This document shows positions 34,580 to 47,359 of a stretch of DNA of 64,000 bases, in pieces. The position numbers and the translations under genes are program-made. The notes under the pieces were generated by a model. It searched no databases. It was not told the DNA's origin and worked only from the letters and a program-made list of their open reading frames with translations. Origin of the DNA: Eretmocerus hayati (lineage: Eukaryota; Arthropoda; Insecta; Hymenoptera; Aphelinidae); assembly GCA_029851415.1 (NCBI GenBank), contig CM056742.1:82078748-82142747 (forward strand), written 5' to 3'. Each line of letters opens with the position of its first letter. The stretch's first letter is position 1.

Positions 34580-36010
34580 GAAACCTTTCTGAAAACTTTC
34601 AGAAAGCTTTCCGTGAAAGGTTCGAAACCTTTCTGAAAACCTTCCGCGAAAGTTCTCAGAAAGTTAACTATGCCACTTTTGGCTGGACTTTCCGAAAGGT
34701 TTTGGCGAAAGTTGCTGGACATATTTCAGGGAAGATTTCATAAAGGATTTCTGGAAAGATTGCTACAAACACTTCAGGAAACCATTGTGGGAGTTTTCCT
34801 GAAAGAGATTGAGCAATTGTCCTCGAAAAGTTTCTGGAGGGAAGCGAACGAACTGCCACTCAAAACTTTCGCTGGAAGTTTTCTGAAAGGTTTATGAAAG
34901 GTGTCCCTGGAATCGGCCCGCCAAAACTTTCGCTCTAAGGTTTTTGAAAGATTTCCGGTGTCGCTGGAATCGGCTCACCAAACCTTTCGCTGAAAGGTTC
35001 CTAAAAGATTTCCGAAAGGTGTCCCTGGAATCGGCTCACCAAAACTTTCGCTGAAAGGTTTCTGAAAGGTTTCCGAAAGGTGTCCCTGGAATCGGCCCGC
35101 CAAAACTTTTGCTGAAAGGTTTCTGAAAGGGTTCCGAAGGGTGTCCCTGGAATCGACTCGCCAAAACTTTCGCTGAAAGTTTTCTGAAAGGGTTCCGAAG
35201 GGTGTCCCTGGAATCGACTCGCCAAAACTTTTGCTGAAAGGTTTCTGAAAGGGTTCCGAAAGGTGTCGCTGAAATCGGCTCACCAAACCTTTCGCCAAAA
35301 GTTTTCTGAAAGGTTTCCGAAAGGTGTCCCTGGAATCGGCCCGCCAAAACTTTCACTGAAAGGTTTCTGAAAGGTTTCCGAAAGGTATCCCTGGAATTGG
35401 ATCGCCAAAACTTTTGCTTAAAGGTTTCTAAAAGGGTTCCGAAAGGTGTCGCTGAAATCGGTTCACCAAACCTTTCGCTGAAAGGTTTCTGAAAGGGTTC
35501 CGAAAGGTGTCGCTGAAATCGGCTCACCAAACCTTTCGCTGAAAGTTTTCTGAAAGGTTTCCGAAAGGTGTTCCTGAAATCGGCCCGCCAAAACTTTCGC
35601 TGAAAGGTTTCTGAAAGGGTTCCGAAAGGTGTCCCTGGAATCGGCTCGCCAAAACCGCCAAAACTTTCGCTGAAAGGTTTCTGAAAGGTTTCCGAAAGGT
35701 GTCCCTGAAATCGGCCCGCCAAAACTTTCGCTGAAAGTTTCTGAAAGGGTTCCGAAAGGTGTCCCTGGAATCGGCTCGCCAAAACCGCCAAAACTTTCGC
35801 TGAAAGGTTTCTGAAAGGTTTCCGAAAGGTGTCCCTGGAATCGGCTCGCCAAAACTTTTGCCGAAAGGTTTTTGGAAGGGTTCGGGAAGGTGTTACTCGA
35901 ATCGGCCCTCCGAAACTTTCGTTCAAAGGTTTCTGAAAGGTTTACGAAAGGCGCCGCTGGAATCGGTTCCCCTAAACTTTCGCCGAAGGGTTTCTGGAAG
36001 GTTTCGGCGA
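34580..36010. repeat. 61-bp minisatellite, about 20 units
   Basis: Units begin near GTGTCCCTGGAATCGG (34,901; 34,959; 35,019; 35,080; 35,141; 35,202 and on) with 58-61-bp spacing and a GAAAGGTTTC core. Two longer units near 35,640 and 35,760 carry a duplicated CGCCAAAAC. The long minus-strand frames here (for example 35,036-35,926) are a by-product of the repeat. Confidence 0.9.
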
Positions 36011-36060
36011 GTCGTCAGCGAAAGCCGCCCACCAAAACTTTGGCTCACAGAGTTTTGAAC

Positions 36061-37911
36061 GTTATCCAGAAGAAGCCGGCGACTCCTGCTGATCAAAATT
36101 TCCGCTGAAGGTAGTTGCTGCTTTCCAAGACTAACATTAAGACTCTCTGCGAACTTACCGCGGATTTCAAGGAACTCTCCCCACCTATTCACACGAGACT
36201 CCTCGAGTACAGAGTTCCTGAGAGGTATACAAGGGAGCCATCTCTCCATTTTGTCTCTCTCCGGTTGGTTCTGAAAGGTTACTCACAGGAAATGATGCAG
36301 TCGCCATCCCTGAGATCACGTCTGCTGTATGGCAAGGCTCCGACTTGTGGCGGTATGATTGAACTTCTTGACACACTGTATGAGAGTGTACTTTGCGCAT
36401 AGTTCCCCGACTTTTACTCACAGTTTATCAAAGAGAATAGTTCGATACTCGGGATTCAAACCCATTTTTGACGACTTGTATCGAAATGTACTATTTCGAG
36501 TCCCTCCTCTCCTTGAAAAAGCACTGCTCTTCGAGCCTCGACACCAAGGAAGGTAGATTCTCTAGAGAATGAAGGTATTCGATGCAATGTCTACTAGAAA
36601 TTTTCAAACACTCACACAAGATTAAGCTAAGATCTCTTTTTATTCATTATGTACATCAACAACATTTGGAATCGTCCTCCTCCACCTCACTCTCGTCTTC
36701 GCTTTTCTCTGGTTCGATTGGGATGAATGCCTTATTTCTTCGTGGCTGCCCATTCCCCCTACAAAAAATTATTCAACGTTCACCATGACGATACTGAAGG
36801 GACGATCTCTAAAAATTCATTCTATTCATTGAAGTGAGTTGGGTAAGGAATGGAGAACCAAAGTTCCATGTTTGGTAAGATTCGAGAAGAATCTCCACAG
36901 CGCGAGAGATGAAGCCGAGTCACGGCGCGAGTGAAAGAAGCTCCGCAAGAAAGTTATACTAAATCATGTTCCTATGTGGATTCTTTCTTGCCTCCGCTCA
37001 AAAACTGCCCATCGAAAATTCTCTGAAAAACCAATTTGCGGATCGAGACGTGACAGATATTTAGACTGGAATCGATGTGAGAGTACAAGGACAGCCGAGA
37101 CATTATCGAAGTAATATGAGACGGTGTGGAATATGTCTAATGTTCCGTATCACTTCTCACACCTATCCGTGTGAGCACCTTCGATTCTCAAATTGACAGT
37201 AGATGTACGGTACATATTCTAGATTCACTACCAGGATAAAAGCGGCGAGGAAGTCGATGGATAGCTAATGAAAAGGCATTACAAACGTTTAACTTTGAGA
37301 TTATCGAAACTCACTCTTTTCTCTTGGAGGTCCGGTTCTTCGCTTGGTCCAACCATGTTTGTAAAGACTTCTTGATTTTGTCTTGACAAGGATCAGTATG
37401 AGATTGCAGTAGGGCTGCTGTAAGAGAAACAAGATTCTTTGTCAAGTATGAACTAATTCCCGCACAAATTCATTAGATTCCGTTGATAAAATGTCACGAG
37501 ATTGTGCTTCTTGGTCAACTGATGACGACCGTCGAAAGATAAGTAATTCCATGGAGAATCTCTTACGTACCGTAGACGCGAATCACAGTGATGTATCCTT
37601 GAATGCAGATTTACCCGGCTTCCCTTCCTTCTCTTTCGTGCCGTAATAAGAGGAGTTCATGGCAAAGTCGTCTTCCAGACAAGCGTACATCATATTATAT
37701 ACTTAGTGGCTCACCGACAGGCCTCTTAGTGAAATGAAGAATGTTTTCTAGAATGAAACGCCAAATTTGTGTGGCATCCCGCCATCCCGAGGTGCCCCGA
37801 TTACCCAAAGAAGTTGTGAATTGCTGAGTTGCGATTGAGGATTGCTTGTCTTTTGAGTAACCCCTATTTAATTAAGCAATCAGAATTATGAAGACAGGTT
37901 GATTCAGCGCA
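36061..37911. other. Non-coding interval
   Basis: No supported gene, no tandem repeat and no strong inverted repeat seen. Confidence 0.45.
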
Positions 37912-38426
37912 TTGTTGTTGCCGTGCGCGTAACCCACAGTAACTCCGAGTTACGCGCACGGCCAAAAAAACAGGTCAAATTTCATAACCACAAAGCTATA
38001 AAAATTGAGTGTCAACAGCAGTTGATTGATCAGTCTTGAAACGTAACTCTTAAACTCACGCGCAGATTTTACCCAAGTGTTGAGCACGACAAAGTAAATT
38101 TCTAAGTGAGAAACTGAGTCGACTGAATCCCGCCGCGCATCTCCGGCGTCATCCCGAGAACGAGCTAATCAACCTGTCTATCAGCCTCCAGGATATCTTG
38201 ACCCGCAGAGCTAGGAATCCTCGAGTAGAATTTAGTATCAATATAATTGTAAGTCTAAGAAACTCTACCATTCAAGTTTAGTATATTGAATCTATCATTG
38301 TTACCTTTGTATTGTCCAATTCAAAATTAGCATATAAATCGAATTATTCTCAAATCAATATTTATTAATTAAATTGACCTTCTCCGTGATGATTAATATG
38401 CATATTTCCTCTTTCAAAATTTGAAC

Positions 38427-38475
<49 letters not shown>

Positions 38476-38610
38476 CAAAAGCGTATTCATATTCTTGTCT
38501 ACATTTTTGAATAAGGTGAGTGCAACAGGGCAGGCCGCCCTTCAATGTCCAAAAACCCACTCTAAAATAAATATATTTGTTACCCGGACCCATCAGGTCC
38601 GGTCATAACA
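37912..38610 (+). repeat. Probable solo LTR, copy B of the LTR-like family
   Basis: About 700 bp with TG...CA ends, a TATA box (CTATAAAA near 37,994) and a terminal stem-loop (38,584-38,590 with 38,596-38,602) just before the GGTCATAACA end shared with copies at 25,848 and 54,827. A perfect 13-bp-arm hairpin (CCGTGCGCGTAAC and its complement) lies at its start, about 37,920-37,963. A target duplication is not obvious, so the left end is uncertain. Confidence 0.45.
38427..38469. repeat. TA microsatellite inside the LTR-like segment
   Basis: About 20 TA units. Confidence 0.9.
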
Positions 38611-38938
38611 TTTGCATTAACGGAGATACATCGGGAAACCTAGACTCAGTGAAACGAGGCATGTGACGTCTGTCTTCAACCTTTTCAGCATGGATTCATT
38701 TTCGACTCAGAGAACTTTCACTCAAAAAAAGTATACGTCGATAGGATGGAGAATGAACGAAATGCCAAAACTATATTTCAATAGAGAACTTGAATCCTAA
38801 GCAGTTGGGTGATTCTCGAAACCATCAAGATTCTTCCCCCGAATTGAGATTAAAAACCGAGGAAATCCAATGGAACTGTAGATAAATTCACGTAAATATA
38901 GCCATGCTGAAAAAGTGGCCACATGCTCCGTGAGAAGT

Positions 38939-40152
38939 CTATGAATTACTAATTACCAATTTGTTGTAAAATTTAGAATGCTTAAGCATGTCCTCCAAAT
39001 CTTGAAACTTTCCCATAGTTGCTGGTTTGAGGTATTTTTTCACCTTATCATGAGTCAAGTTTACCACTGTGGCAGGTGTAGATCCGAAAGCCTCAACTTT
39101 CTTCTCAAGCTTCCCCACTCTTTTTGACATAGATCCAAGTTTTCTATTCAGTTCACGTAACTGTTCGGTGCAATTTTTGTCTATTTGCTTCAATAACTCT
39201 GTTAGAGTAGGGTAGATTGGATCATTGCATTAGTGGGATGACCTACGAAGGATTAGCGAATCACGAAGAAACACTTACTAAGAACGACGAATTGAAACTT
39301 GTCAGTGGTCATTGAGGTACATTCTTCCGAAACGTTGATATCTTCCAAATTCCCATCTTTTTCTCGAGGATTGTTGCCATCAAGGTTGTGTGCATCACTG
39401 ATATCATCTGTCAAAATGAATTCAACGATGATATTCACATGGAAATGCGGTATGGAGTATTTTTTGTAGGGAAGACAGAAAAAAGGGAAAAATTGCATTC
39501 TGAAGAATCCATCTTTGGAAAACCTACCTCCATTGTCTGAAATTGGAGAGGCACCAGGCGCGGTATCGGTAGCAATCGGTTCTTTTGCATCGTTATTGCA
39601 GGTTTTTGTCAATGACATGCTCAAAGATATTCTGGGAATTTTGACAGCTACTGTTTTCAGAGGTCTAATATCTCCCTCGGAATCGGAAGATTCTGATCCA
39701 CGAGCAGTTGGAGCTTTCTTAGGCCTCGGAGAACTATCAGAGGGAGAAGAAGCTGTGGTCTTTCTTTTGCGATCGTGTCGACTGCTCTTTAATCTCTCAA
39801 CATCGCTCCCATCTGTAATCTCATCTAAATTATTCTTTATCTCGTGGACTGCGGCTAGATACTCATCTACGGAATCGACCAGAACTTATGAGTCGAATCA
39901 AAGTGTATTATGTTTTGGGCGTAGCGAAAGTAAGCAATTACCTTTGTACTTGATGAACTTGGTTAAGGGAAATTCCTTCCAGCCTTCAGCTGGTTTCTTT
40001 TTTTCGATCTTGGCTTTATTGATTTCGGCCGGATCCTCCAAAGGAGGCCAGTACAATGATTTTCCATCTTCAGATAACCAAATGGTAGGAACCACTAATT
40101 TTTGGAATCTCCCATCAACTATTATTGCGTAGTCCTTTTTTTCTTTCTCCAT
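38939..40152 (-). CDS. Four-exon transposon companion protein (DUF4806-like)
   Basis: Exons on the minus strand: 40,152-39,942, 39,866-39,528, 39,407-39,279 and 39,198-38,939. All introns are GT-AG and all three are phase 1; the spliced frame is 312 residues. The N-terminus has a compact beta-rich segment with conserved V-x-x-x-W-L and Y-W-P-P motifs and a P-x-x-x-W-x-x-x-P stretch, as in the small DUF4806-type proteins often found beside animal CACTA-like transposases. The middle is Ser/Lys-rich. The last exon is a heptad-like helix (about 30 residues), then a L-x-x-L helix pair. The real C-terminus might continue through another donor near 38,950. It lies on the same strand as, and downstream of, the transposase. 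Its 5' half is duplicated at 49,449-49,850. Role unknown; a DNA-binding partner of the transposase is my inference. Confidence 0.65.
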
Positions 40153-43100
40153 TGTTAAGAAACAACAGAATAGAAAGATGATGTTTGGAGATTTGTTGGT
40201 GATGATGGATTCATTCACATGATTGTATATGTGTAATTCATCACACACATATTTGTAACTTCATGTCTATAGCAATAGAAATTGGAATCAATACTTGATT
40301 TGATCTAAAATACAGAATTCTACATGTTTTTCGGACAGTACTTCACTCCAATCTGAACTTCGAGCACGATTCGAATGGAAAATTTACATTCTCATATTTT
40401 GTGACAAGAGTGGCGTTTTTGAAATCGATTATTCATTTCACTGGAAACGGTAGAGATTTGAGGTTATGAGAAATGAAACGAATTTAATTGAACTGATGAT
40501 TAATCCCAACGATGAGTGTACCACTACTGCCATACAATAGCGACCTACAACATGTACTTACACTGAGAAAAAAGGAAGTTGGCTTCTAACTATTTCATGA
40601 ACACGACATATTTTTTTCCTCTCAGCGTACAACTAGTTGAGAGATGGAGTCGCCGAGTTCATGCTCTAAGAATTAACAGGAAGTGAACATTATCAATATT
40701 AGAATCATATGGATGAGAATTGGATTCGATCAGGTTAAGGAGATTCAAGGGGTTGAGAAATAACAGGTAGATTTTGATGAGGTTGCAGGGTACATCCATA
40801 ATGATGATATCCGAGCTATATCGAAATTTCAAGACCGGGGGTACCTGTGAGCTGAGCATTCGATTGATGTAATCCGTCAGATTTAACACGGTCGCTCATG
40901 GAATGCACGAATTTTATGAGCTCGTTCGATCATTCAGGGTATGTCCTGACGGCGAGTTTTCGATGAGAGTTCAACATGTGATTGATAAAATAGATATGAA
41001 TCACTCAAGCAAACAAGAAATTGAGTTGGGTACCTATGGGTCTTGGGGTCTTGTATGATTATCAAGTTAACGAAAAATCTTGTGTCATCAACAACACGCT
41101 ATAGCAACACAAGATGAACGTAGGACAAACAGGGAGACCGTGTACGAGTTTGCCGCCATTTATGGCCGAAAGAGACTATATATTCAAAGCTAGTTGACGT
41201 TTTGAAGGGATCATAGCGCTTGAACCTCCTCAACCAGCAGAGCGAGTATGACAGTGGTTTCATTGTACAGGCCCGAACCACCATAGGCTACGAATGGTAG
41301 GTTAGGGTGGGAGTACTCAAGTAGTTTTTCGGAGGATACTGTCGTAATAAAATCAAAAGTAGCGCACTCAGTTATACTTCTACACAGTATACGTTACGCT
41401 ACTAAAGAATGAGTAATAACGAGAATGATTGAGTATGATTGAGTAACTGAGAACAATTGAGTAACAACATTGTTAGTACACTTAAACAATGATAGTCGAC
41501 AAATCGACTCACCCACAGTAGTTCTCAGCATTCGATAACTTAGATTTGCTTACATTGCTGAACACCTTGTATAATTAGCCAACAAGTGATTGTTACGTTG
41601 AAATCTCAACATTTTGGCATCAAAGCAGGTAAGAACTATCGGGTCTATGTTCGAGGAGGTTTAGCTGGTAAAGGATAAACTAAGAGACTTTGATGGGATT
41701 CGGGTCATGCGTTTATCACGATAATGTTGAAGCTAGACTCAAATTCCGGGGCCCGAAGTCACCTGTGAGCTGAGCATTCTATTGATCTATTTCGTCAAAT
41801 TCAACACAGCGCCTCATATGAAGCGCCCTTTCTCTCTGAGCTCCCTCTATCATTTTCAGATGATTGTGTTTTCGATTGAAGTTCAACAAGTGATTGATGA
41901 AATACATATGAACACTCAAGCAAATAGAAGTACACAACCTGTGAGTGTTGAGTTGGAGTCTTGCATTTTTTTACCGTCTCAAAGAAACATTTGGCAAATA
42001 CTAGCAAATTGGAATGAGTATTATTCTGGAATGAGTACTGTGCAATTTGAAGAATTATTAACAAAGAGTTTTTTCATTTTGCGCGAGTAGTTTGACGCCG
42101 GGACGACTCGCACCGAATGACGTAACAGCGATATAGTCGTGGAATTCTCAACAATTTGCGAACGGTCGAGAGAATTTTTGAAAATTTTCTCCCAATTGCA
42201 CAGTACTTGTTTCGTTCTACTCAAATTTGCCAAACCTTTCTTTCGGTGCGGGAGAGGGAGGGGAGGGGCAAGAGAATGCAAAAGGCCAATTATTGTAGAG
42301 TTTAAGGAAGAATGTAGTGCCGGCTCGCGCGTGTCAAGAACATGACTATAGCAGCTGAACCTCCTTAACACAGTTATGAATCACAAGGTATGATTGATGG
42401 GCTGCGATACAAATCCCCCACCGTGAAGAATCTTGAAAATCTTGGCGATAATCTGATCGACCGGATATTCACACATTTCATTAGTTTCAACAACAATATT
42501 TATACCTAATATGCTGCTGCTAAATCCATGGACAGGAAATAGCTCATTCTTTTTCAAACCTTTTTCCCAAATAATGTACAGCACTCTGCCGCTCTTAACA
42601 ATGTTAACTATATTAACTATTGATCCATCCCTGAGCATCACACAATTGTTTCGCTCATCCTCTATGTCCAAACGCCAACAATTTTTTTCTAAAATCCTAT
42701 ATTGTTCATCAATCTTGATAGTTTGAGATATAATACCACTTTCATGAGGTCTACTTGGAACAATTTCATCATCAGTCAGGACAGTTTGACTCTTCAGTTC
42801 TGTTAACCTATCATATTCTGCAAGTCTCCTATCCAACTGTTCCAAAGTTTTCTCTTCCTTTCGGATCAACTTTTCTAAGAAGCATGGAAAGCTCTCATAC
42901 GGATAGGCCCCGAACATTTCGAGAGAGCCGTGTCTCAGAGCATCTCTGGCTATGTGCACTGCACCGTGAATACCATGAGTGACGTTCTCTTCTCCATAGA
43001 TTTTTTCATACGTGTAAACAAAATTCATCAAGAATTTCTCAGCGTACTGAACATTAGATACATCCGCAACGAGTTTTGGGCTAGATAAAATGTACACGGC

Positions 43101-43291
43101 AACATGCAGCCTGAGAAAATTTCGAAAAGCATCGCGATCGAGAACATCCTTGAATATAGGAGCACCTGCGTAAAGCACTATAATCCTCCATTGGGTCGCT
43201 TTGGACTTCTTCCAAAATTTGAAGGAATTGAATCTTTAGTTGAATTGTGAAGGCAAAGCATTCTTAAGATTTCCAAATATCTGACTCACGG
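39751..43291. repeat. Left arm of 3.54-kb inverted duplication
   Basis: Reverse complement of 46,308-49,850. Paired positions sum to about 89,600 throughout, so the arms contain almost no net indels. Several 60-76-residue frames are identical between arms, giving an estimated identity of 97 percent or more. The outer boundary cuts the companion gene in exon 2, and the inner boundary cuts the transposase frame near residue 557. Confidence 0.95.
41988..42240. mobile_element. Foldback MITE, copy 1
   Basis: Ends are inverted copies of TTTGGCAAAT(T/A)CGAGC-like sequence. The centre carries a CRE-like TGACGTAA and a TTGCGC...GACG motif. Same family at 44,829, 47,360 and 51,424. Confidence 0.6.
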
Positions 43292-44960
43292 TCTCTATTT
43301 GCTTAGCAGTCAATTTGCCTTTCTTACTTTTAGAACCTTCGATCCAGAGATGGAACAGTTGCTTGTGATTACTCAAATGATTCAAATGCATAGGATCCAT
43401 CACTATCTGTGTAATTGGTTTGATACGTGCTGAATTCAGAAGGAGAGTTGGCCCTCCTCGGTACGTACCAAGATAGGCATAATTTTTGAAGTCTTCATCA
43501 TTCCTCAAATTCTTGTAACAATAATTTTCCAAGTTTTCCGAACTAAAAGAGGGGTAGCAGAAATAGCCGTAGTGAGTACCTTCAATCCAACATTTACTGC
43601 AGGCGAAGTAACCAGGGGGGGGGGGGTATTTTGTATTCAAAATGAAAGATTTGGCTGGACCATCCAGAGAAAAATGAGCAATCTCTAGCTTGATATCAAG
43701 ACCATCACTTTTGAAACCGTTGTCCATTATCTGCGATGCTCCTTCAACGAACATCTTCAAGAATTCATCACGACTGGGTTTCGTACAACCATGATTGACT
43801 CCTATAGGGAAAACACTCCTATAATACAGAATTCCGCATAAAATTGCCCAGCAGAGATATTCTGAAGAGTTGCCATTCAAAGTGGCTCCATCAATGTTGA
43901 TGCCTAACTTGATCGTATCGAATTGCTGCCCGAAGATGAGCTTGGCTCTAACAATTTTATGCAAAGCGTTTAAAACTCCCATGTGGCAATAATGACCCCC
44001 TCCGATTTCGATCACGTTTGAAGATTGAGGTGTTTTGAGAAGAGTACTAGAATCTCTGGGGAATTTAGCATCCGTGTGTTTGTTCAGAACGCGCAACAAG
44101 GATCGCAAAGCTTTATGATTTATGAAATGAATGATAGCCCACTCCAAAATATCATTATGGAATTCAAGCACTTCTCCGTTGGCAGAAATTTCTCGCCGAT
44201 CAGGAAGAGGATGAGCGAAATCCCTATTGACTCCAGAATCAGGATTAGGATCGTTTGGATTAACATCAATATCAATATTGCTATCGCTATCATTCTCGCT
44301 ATTACTATCACTACCGCCATCTGTTTCACCACCGCCATCACTCTGATCGCCTTCATATTCAATCCCAGCCTCGCCGTTATCAGCGTGATCAACATGACCG
44401 TCGTTTGGAGATAATGGTAATGATGGTGGTGGTGACGATAACGTTAATGCTGATCGTGAGACGATTCCCGTGTCCTGAGCTAAGAACTTTCCGCCTGAAA
44501 GCTGGTCATGATTGGCACCGGGTTCCCGTAGCTCATCATGTGACGAAGCTATTCCCTTTCGTAGGTTTGACCATTCTTTGATGATTTCCTTAAAATCATG
44601 ATCAGATTGCAATGTAGACAAGCGGCGCACATGTCTTTTGCTCTGGGGTTCTAAGCCTTCTCGCAATCTGGGCATGCTGAACAATGGATCAGTGAGTGTA
44701 CCTGACACTCTGCTGTGGCGCTTTAGAACTCCAAAGTGACTGCCTAGAGGGAAGAACAGGAAACTATCAGTTACTGATGACAGAAATGTTTCAATTGGGG
44801 TCCTGCATTTGTCAACCCTCTCAAAAAGAGGTTTGGCAAATTCGAGCAAATCGAGATAAGTATTGTACAACTGGAGAAAAAAATTCCCAAAAATTTCTTC
44901 GACCGTGCGCTGATTGTTTGAAAGTCTACGACTGTATTTCTGTGACGTCACACGGTGCAA
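42381..44960 (-). CDS. CACTA/EnSpm-like transposase, interrupted by one nonsense codon
   Basis: Open from 44,960 to a TAA at 43,238-43,236, then in the same frame to 42,381. Residues about 268-330 hold the E-W-A...L-L...L-P-x-D-x-x-T-L-L-x-T block. Candidate catalytic acids are D357 (I-N-I-D-G), D433 (S-L-D-G-P-A-K) and D522 (M-D-P-M-H-L), with a C-x2-C pair at 454/457. After the stop come L-H-V-A-V-x-I-L-S-S-P-K and H-G-x-V-H-I-A-x-D, typical of the family. An acidic Asp/Ser stretch lies at 190-245. The first ~72 codons overlap a foldback MITE and are probably not coding; a good acceptor (CCCTCTAG) ends at 44,744, leaving phase 1 as in the companion gene. The mirrored copy has CAA where this one has TAA, so the stop is a simple C-to-T change. 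Confidence 0.75.
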
Positions 44961-45063
44961 GTCGTCCTGAAGTCAAACAATTTGCGCAAGGTGAAAAAAA
45001 TTTTTGATAATTTTTTTCCAATCGCACAATACTTTTCTTGATCCGCTCGGATTTGCCAAACCT
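44829..45063. mobile_element. Foldback MITE, copy 2
   Basis: Inverted ends GTTTGGCAAATTCGAGC / CCGCTCGGATTTGCCAAAC and a central TGACGTCA palindrome near 44,942. It overlaps the 5' end of the long transposase frame. A partial further copy (half element with TGACGTCA) follows at about 45,110-45,250. Confidence 0.65.
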
Positions 45064-46307
45064 CAAACTGTTTTCTCCTTTCCTCTCTGAACATTGTTCA
45101 GAATGGTATCAGCCGACAACTGTATCCCTGTGACGTCATACGGTGCAAGTCATTCTGACGTTGAACAATTTGTCCAAGATGAAAAAAATGTTTGCGAATT
45201 TTTCCAATTGCCCTAAACTTATTTCAATTCGCTCGAATTTGTCAAGCCTTCCCTTGAGAGGGTAGAAAAATGCGAGACCCCACTTTCTTGAAGAGTTATG
45301 TGAGGCTCAAAGGAGGATAATCTGGAACCATTTAGCGATCTAATTTTGGAGAGTAACCATGAAGATAGGAAGAATTCCTTTGTGAGTAAGTTCTATGAAT
45401 TCCTTCGTCCGAACGATACGATAAGCTGATGTGAAATTCCTAATAAGAGGCGAGAATTTGAGGTTATATATGTAGACTGGTATGAATCAAAATGGGTTTG
45501 GAAACCCCAGGAGTCATCTTTACGAGCATGAAGTCAAACGAAAAATCACAAACCACAAAAAAAGTTCCTCATGGGCAAAATTGTTCAATTTCAATGTTTC
45601 GTGACGATCAACTATATCACTGCCGCACTTAAATGAACCTCCCAAGAATATTTAGTAAATGATCAAGAATCCAGGTCGAATCGGAATGTTCTACTCAAAC
45701 TTGTTGACGAAGGAATATCCCAGCGATGTTGCAACAAGATTGCACAGAACTCCTCAGAGTCTTCGGAACCGTCAGTCAGTCTCTCACTGCGAAGTTTGAG
45801 AGAATTTTCTCAATCTCCCACAGAAAAGCTAACTAAAGGATTTGAGGAAGAGTCTCCAAAAGTTTCCGTTTCCTTTCTCGTGAAGTTTCGAAAAAGGTCT
45901 CTGGAAGTTCCTTTGCAAGCTTTCAGGAATTCTTTGCCCGCTTGGTGCTCGGAAGTTTGTTTGAATTTTGCACTGAAAGGGATCTGAAAGGTTTTAGAAA
46001 GTGTTGAAGAAAGTTCCAGTGCATGAAAGTTACACTGGCAGTTTGTTTTCCTTACTCCGCTCGTGAACATGGTCTCGCAATCAAAGTACAGGAAAACCCC
46101 GTACTCGCTGTATAATGACTTTTTTCCATGACGAAGTCATCTTTCACCTGGGCACACGGATCCACGCTCGAGAATCTTTGTAGACACGTGACTGCTTGCA
46201 ATACCTCAGCATCACTCGGGGTGCGCAGGCGCACGTACACTGGGCAGGAAGGTGAACTGCAGTGCATCGAGATCTACTGTCCCACTCGCACTCATAGGTT
46301 ATGGTAC
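45064..46307. other. Part of the spacer between the duplication arms
   Basis: No gene. Contains a MITE half-copy, a short GAAAG(G/T)TTC-rich piece (45,790-46,010) resembling the minisatellites, and a segment at 46,240-46,305 similar to 51,950-52,032. Confidence 0.5.
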
Positions 46308-47218
46308 CCGTGAGTCAGATATTTGGAAATCTTAAGAATGCTTTGCCTTCACAATTCAACCAAAGAATCAATTCCCTCAAATTTTGGAAGAAGTCCAAAG
46401 CGACCCAATGGAGGATTATAGTGCTTTACGCAGGTGCTCCTATATTCAGGGATGTTTTCGATCGCGATGCTTTTCAAGATTTTCTCAGGCTGCATGTTGC
46501 CGTGTACATTTTATCTAGCCCAAAACTCATTGCGGATGTATCTAATGTTCAGTACGCTGAAAAATTCTTGATTAATTTTGTTTACACGTATGAAAAAATC
46601 TATGGAGAAGAGAACGTCACTCATGGTATTCACGGTGCAGTGCACATAGCCAGAGATGCTCTGAGACACGGCTCTCTCGAAATGTTCGGGGCCTATCCGT
46701 ATGAGAGCTTTTCATGCTTCTTAGAAAAGTTGATCCGAAAGGAAGAGAAAACTTTGGAACAGTTGGATAGGAGACTTGCAGAATATGATAGGTTAACAGA
46801 ACTGAAGAGTCAAACTGTCCTGACTGATGATGAAATTGTTCCAAGTAGACCTCATGAAAGTGGTATTATATCTCAAAATATCAAGATTGATGAACAATAT
46901 AGGATTTTAGAAAAAAATTGTTGGAGTTTGGACATAGAGGATAAGCGAAACGATTGTGTGATGCTCAGGGATCGATCAATAGTTAATATAGTTAACATTG
47001 TTAAGAGCGGCAGAGTGCTGTATATTATCGGGAAAAAAGGTTTGAAAAAGAATGAGCTATTTTCTGTCCATGGATTTAGCAGCAGCATATTAGGTATAAA
47101 TATTGTTGTTGAAACTAATGAAATGTGTGAATATCCGGTCGATCAGATTATCGCCAAGATTTTCAAGATTCTTTACGGTGGGGGATTTGTATCGCACCCC
47201 ATCAATCATACCTTGTGA
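46308..47218 (+). CDS. CACTA/EnSpm-like transposase, C-terminal copy in inverted duplication
   Basis: Begins at the duplication breakpoint, so it has the last ~300 codons only. It differs from the left-arm copy by scattered substitutions and lacks the nonsense codon (CAA retained near 46,362). The N-terminal catalytic part is absent, so it cannot be an active transposase alone. The last codons and 3' flank mirror 42,381. Confidence 0.75.
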
Positions 47219-47359
47219 TTCATAACTGTGTTAAGGAGGTTCAGCTGCTATAGTCATGTTCTTGACACGCGCGAGCCGGCACTACATTCTTCCGTAAACT
47301 CTACAATAATTGGCCTTTTGCATTCTTTTGCCCCCCCCCTCCCTCTCCCGCACCGAAAG

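Noticed and set aside
35036..35926. 296-codon minus-strand frame in the 61-bp repeat
   Set aside because: Repeat unit of 3n+1 without stops; all frames are open and no transcript or domain feature supports a protein.
34580..36010. CRISPR array
   Set aside because: Units are contiguous without unique spacers and the genome is eukaryotic.
37912..38610. A complete retrotransposon at this site
   Set aside because: Only LTR-like sequence; no gag or pol frame beside it.
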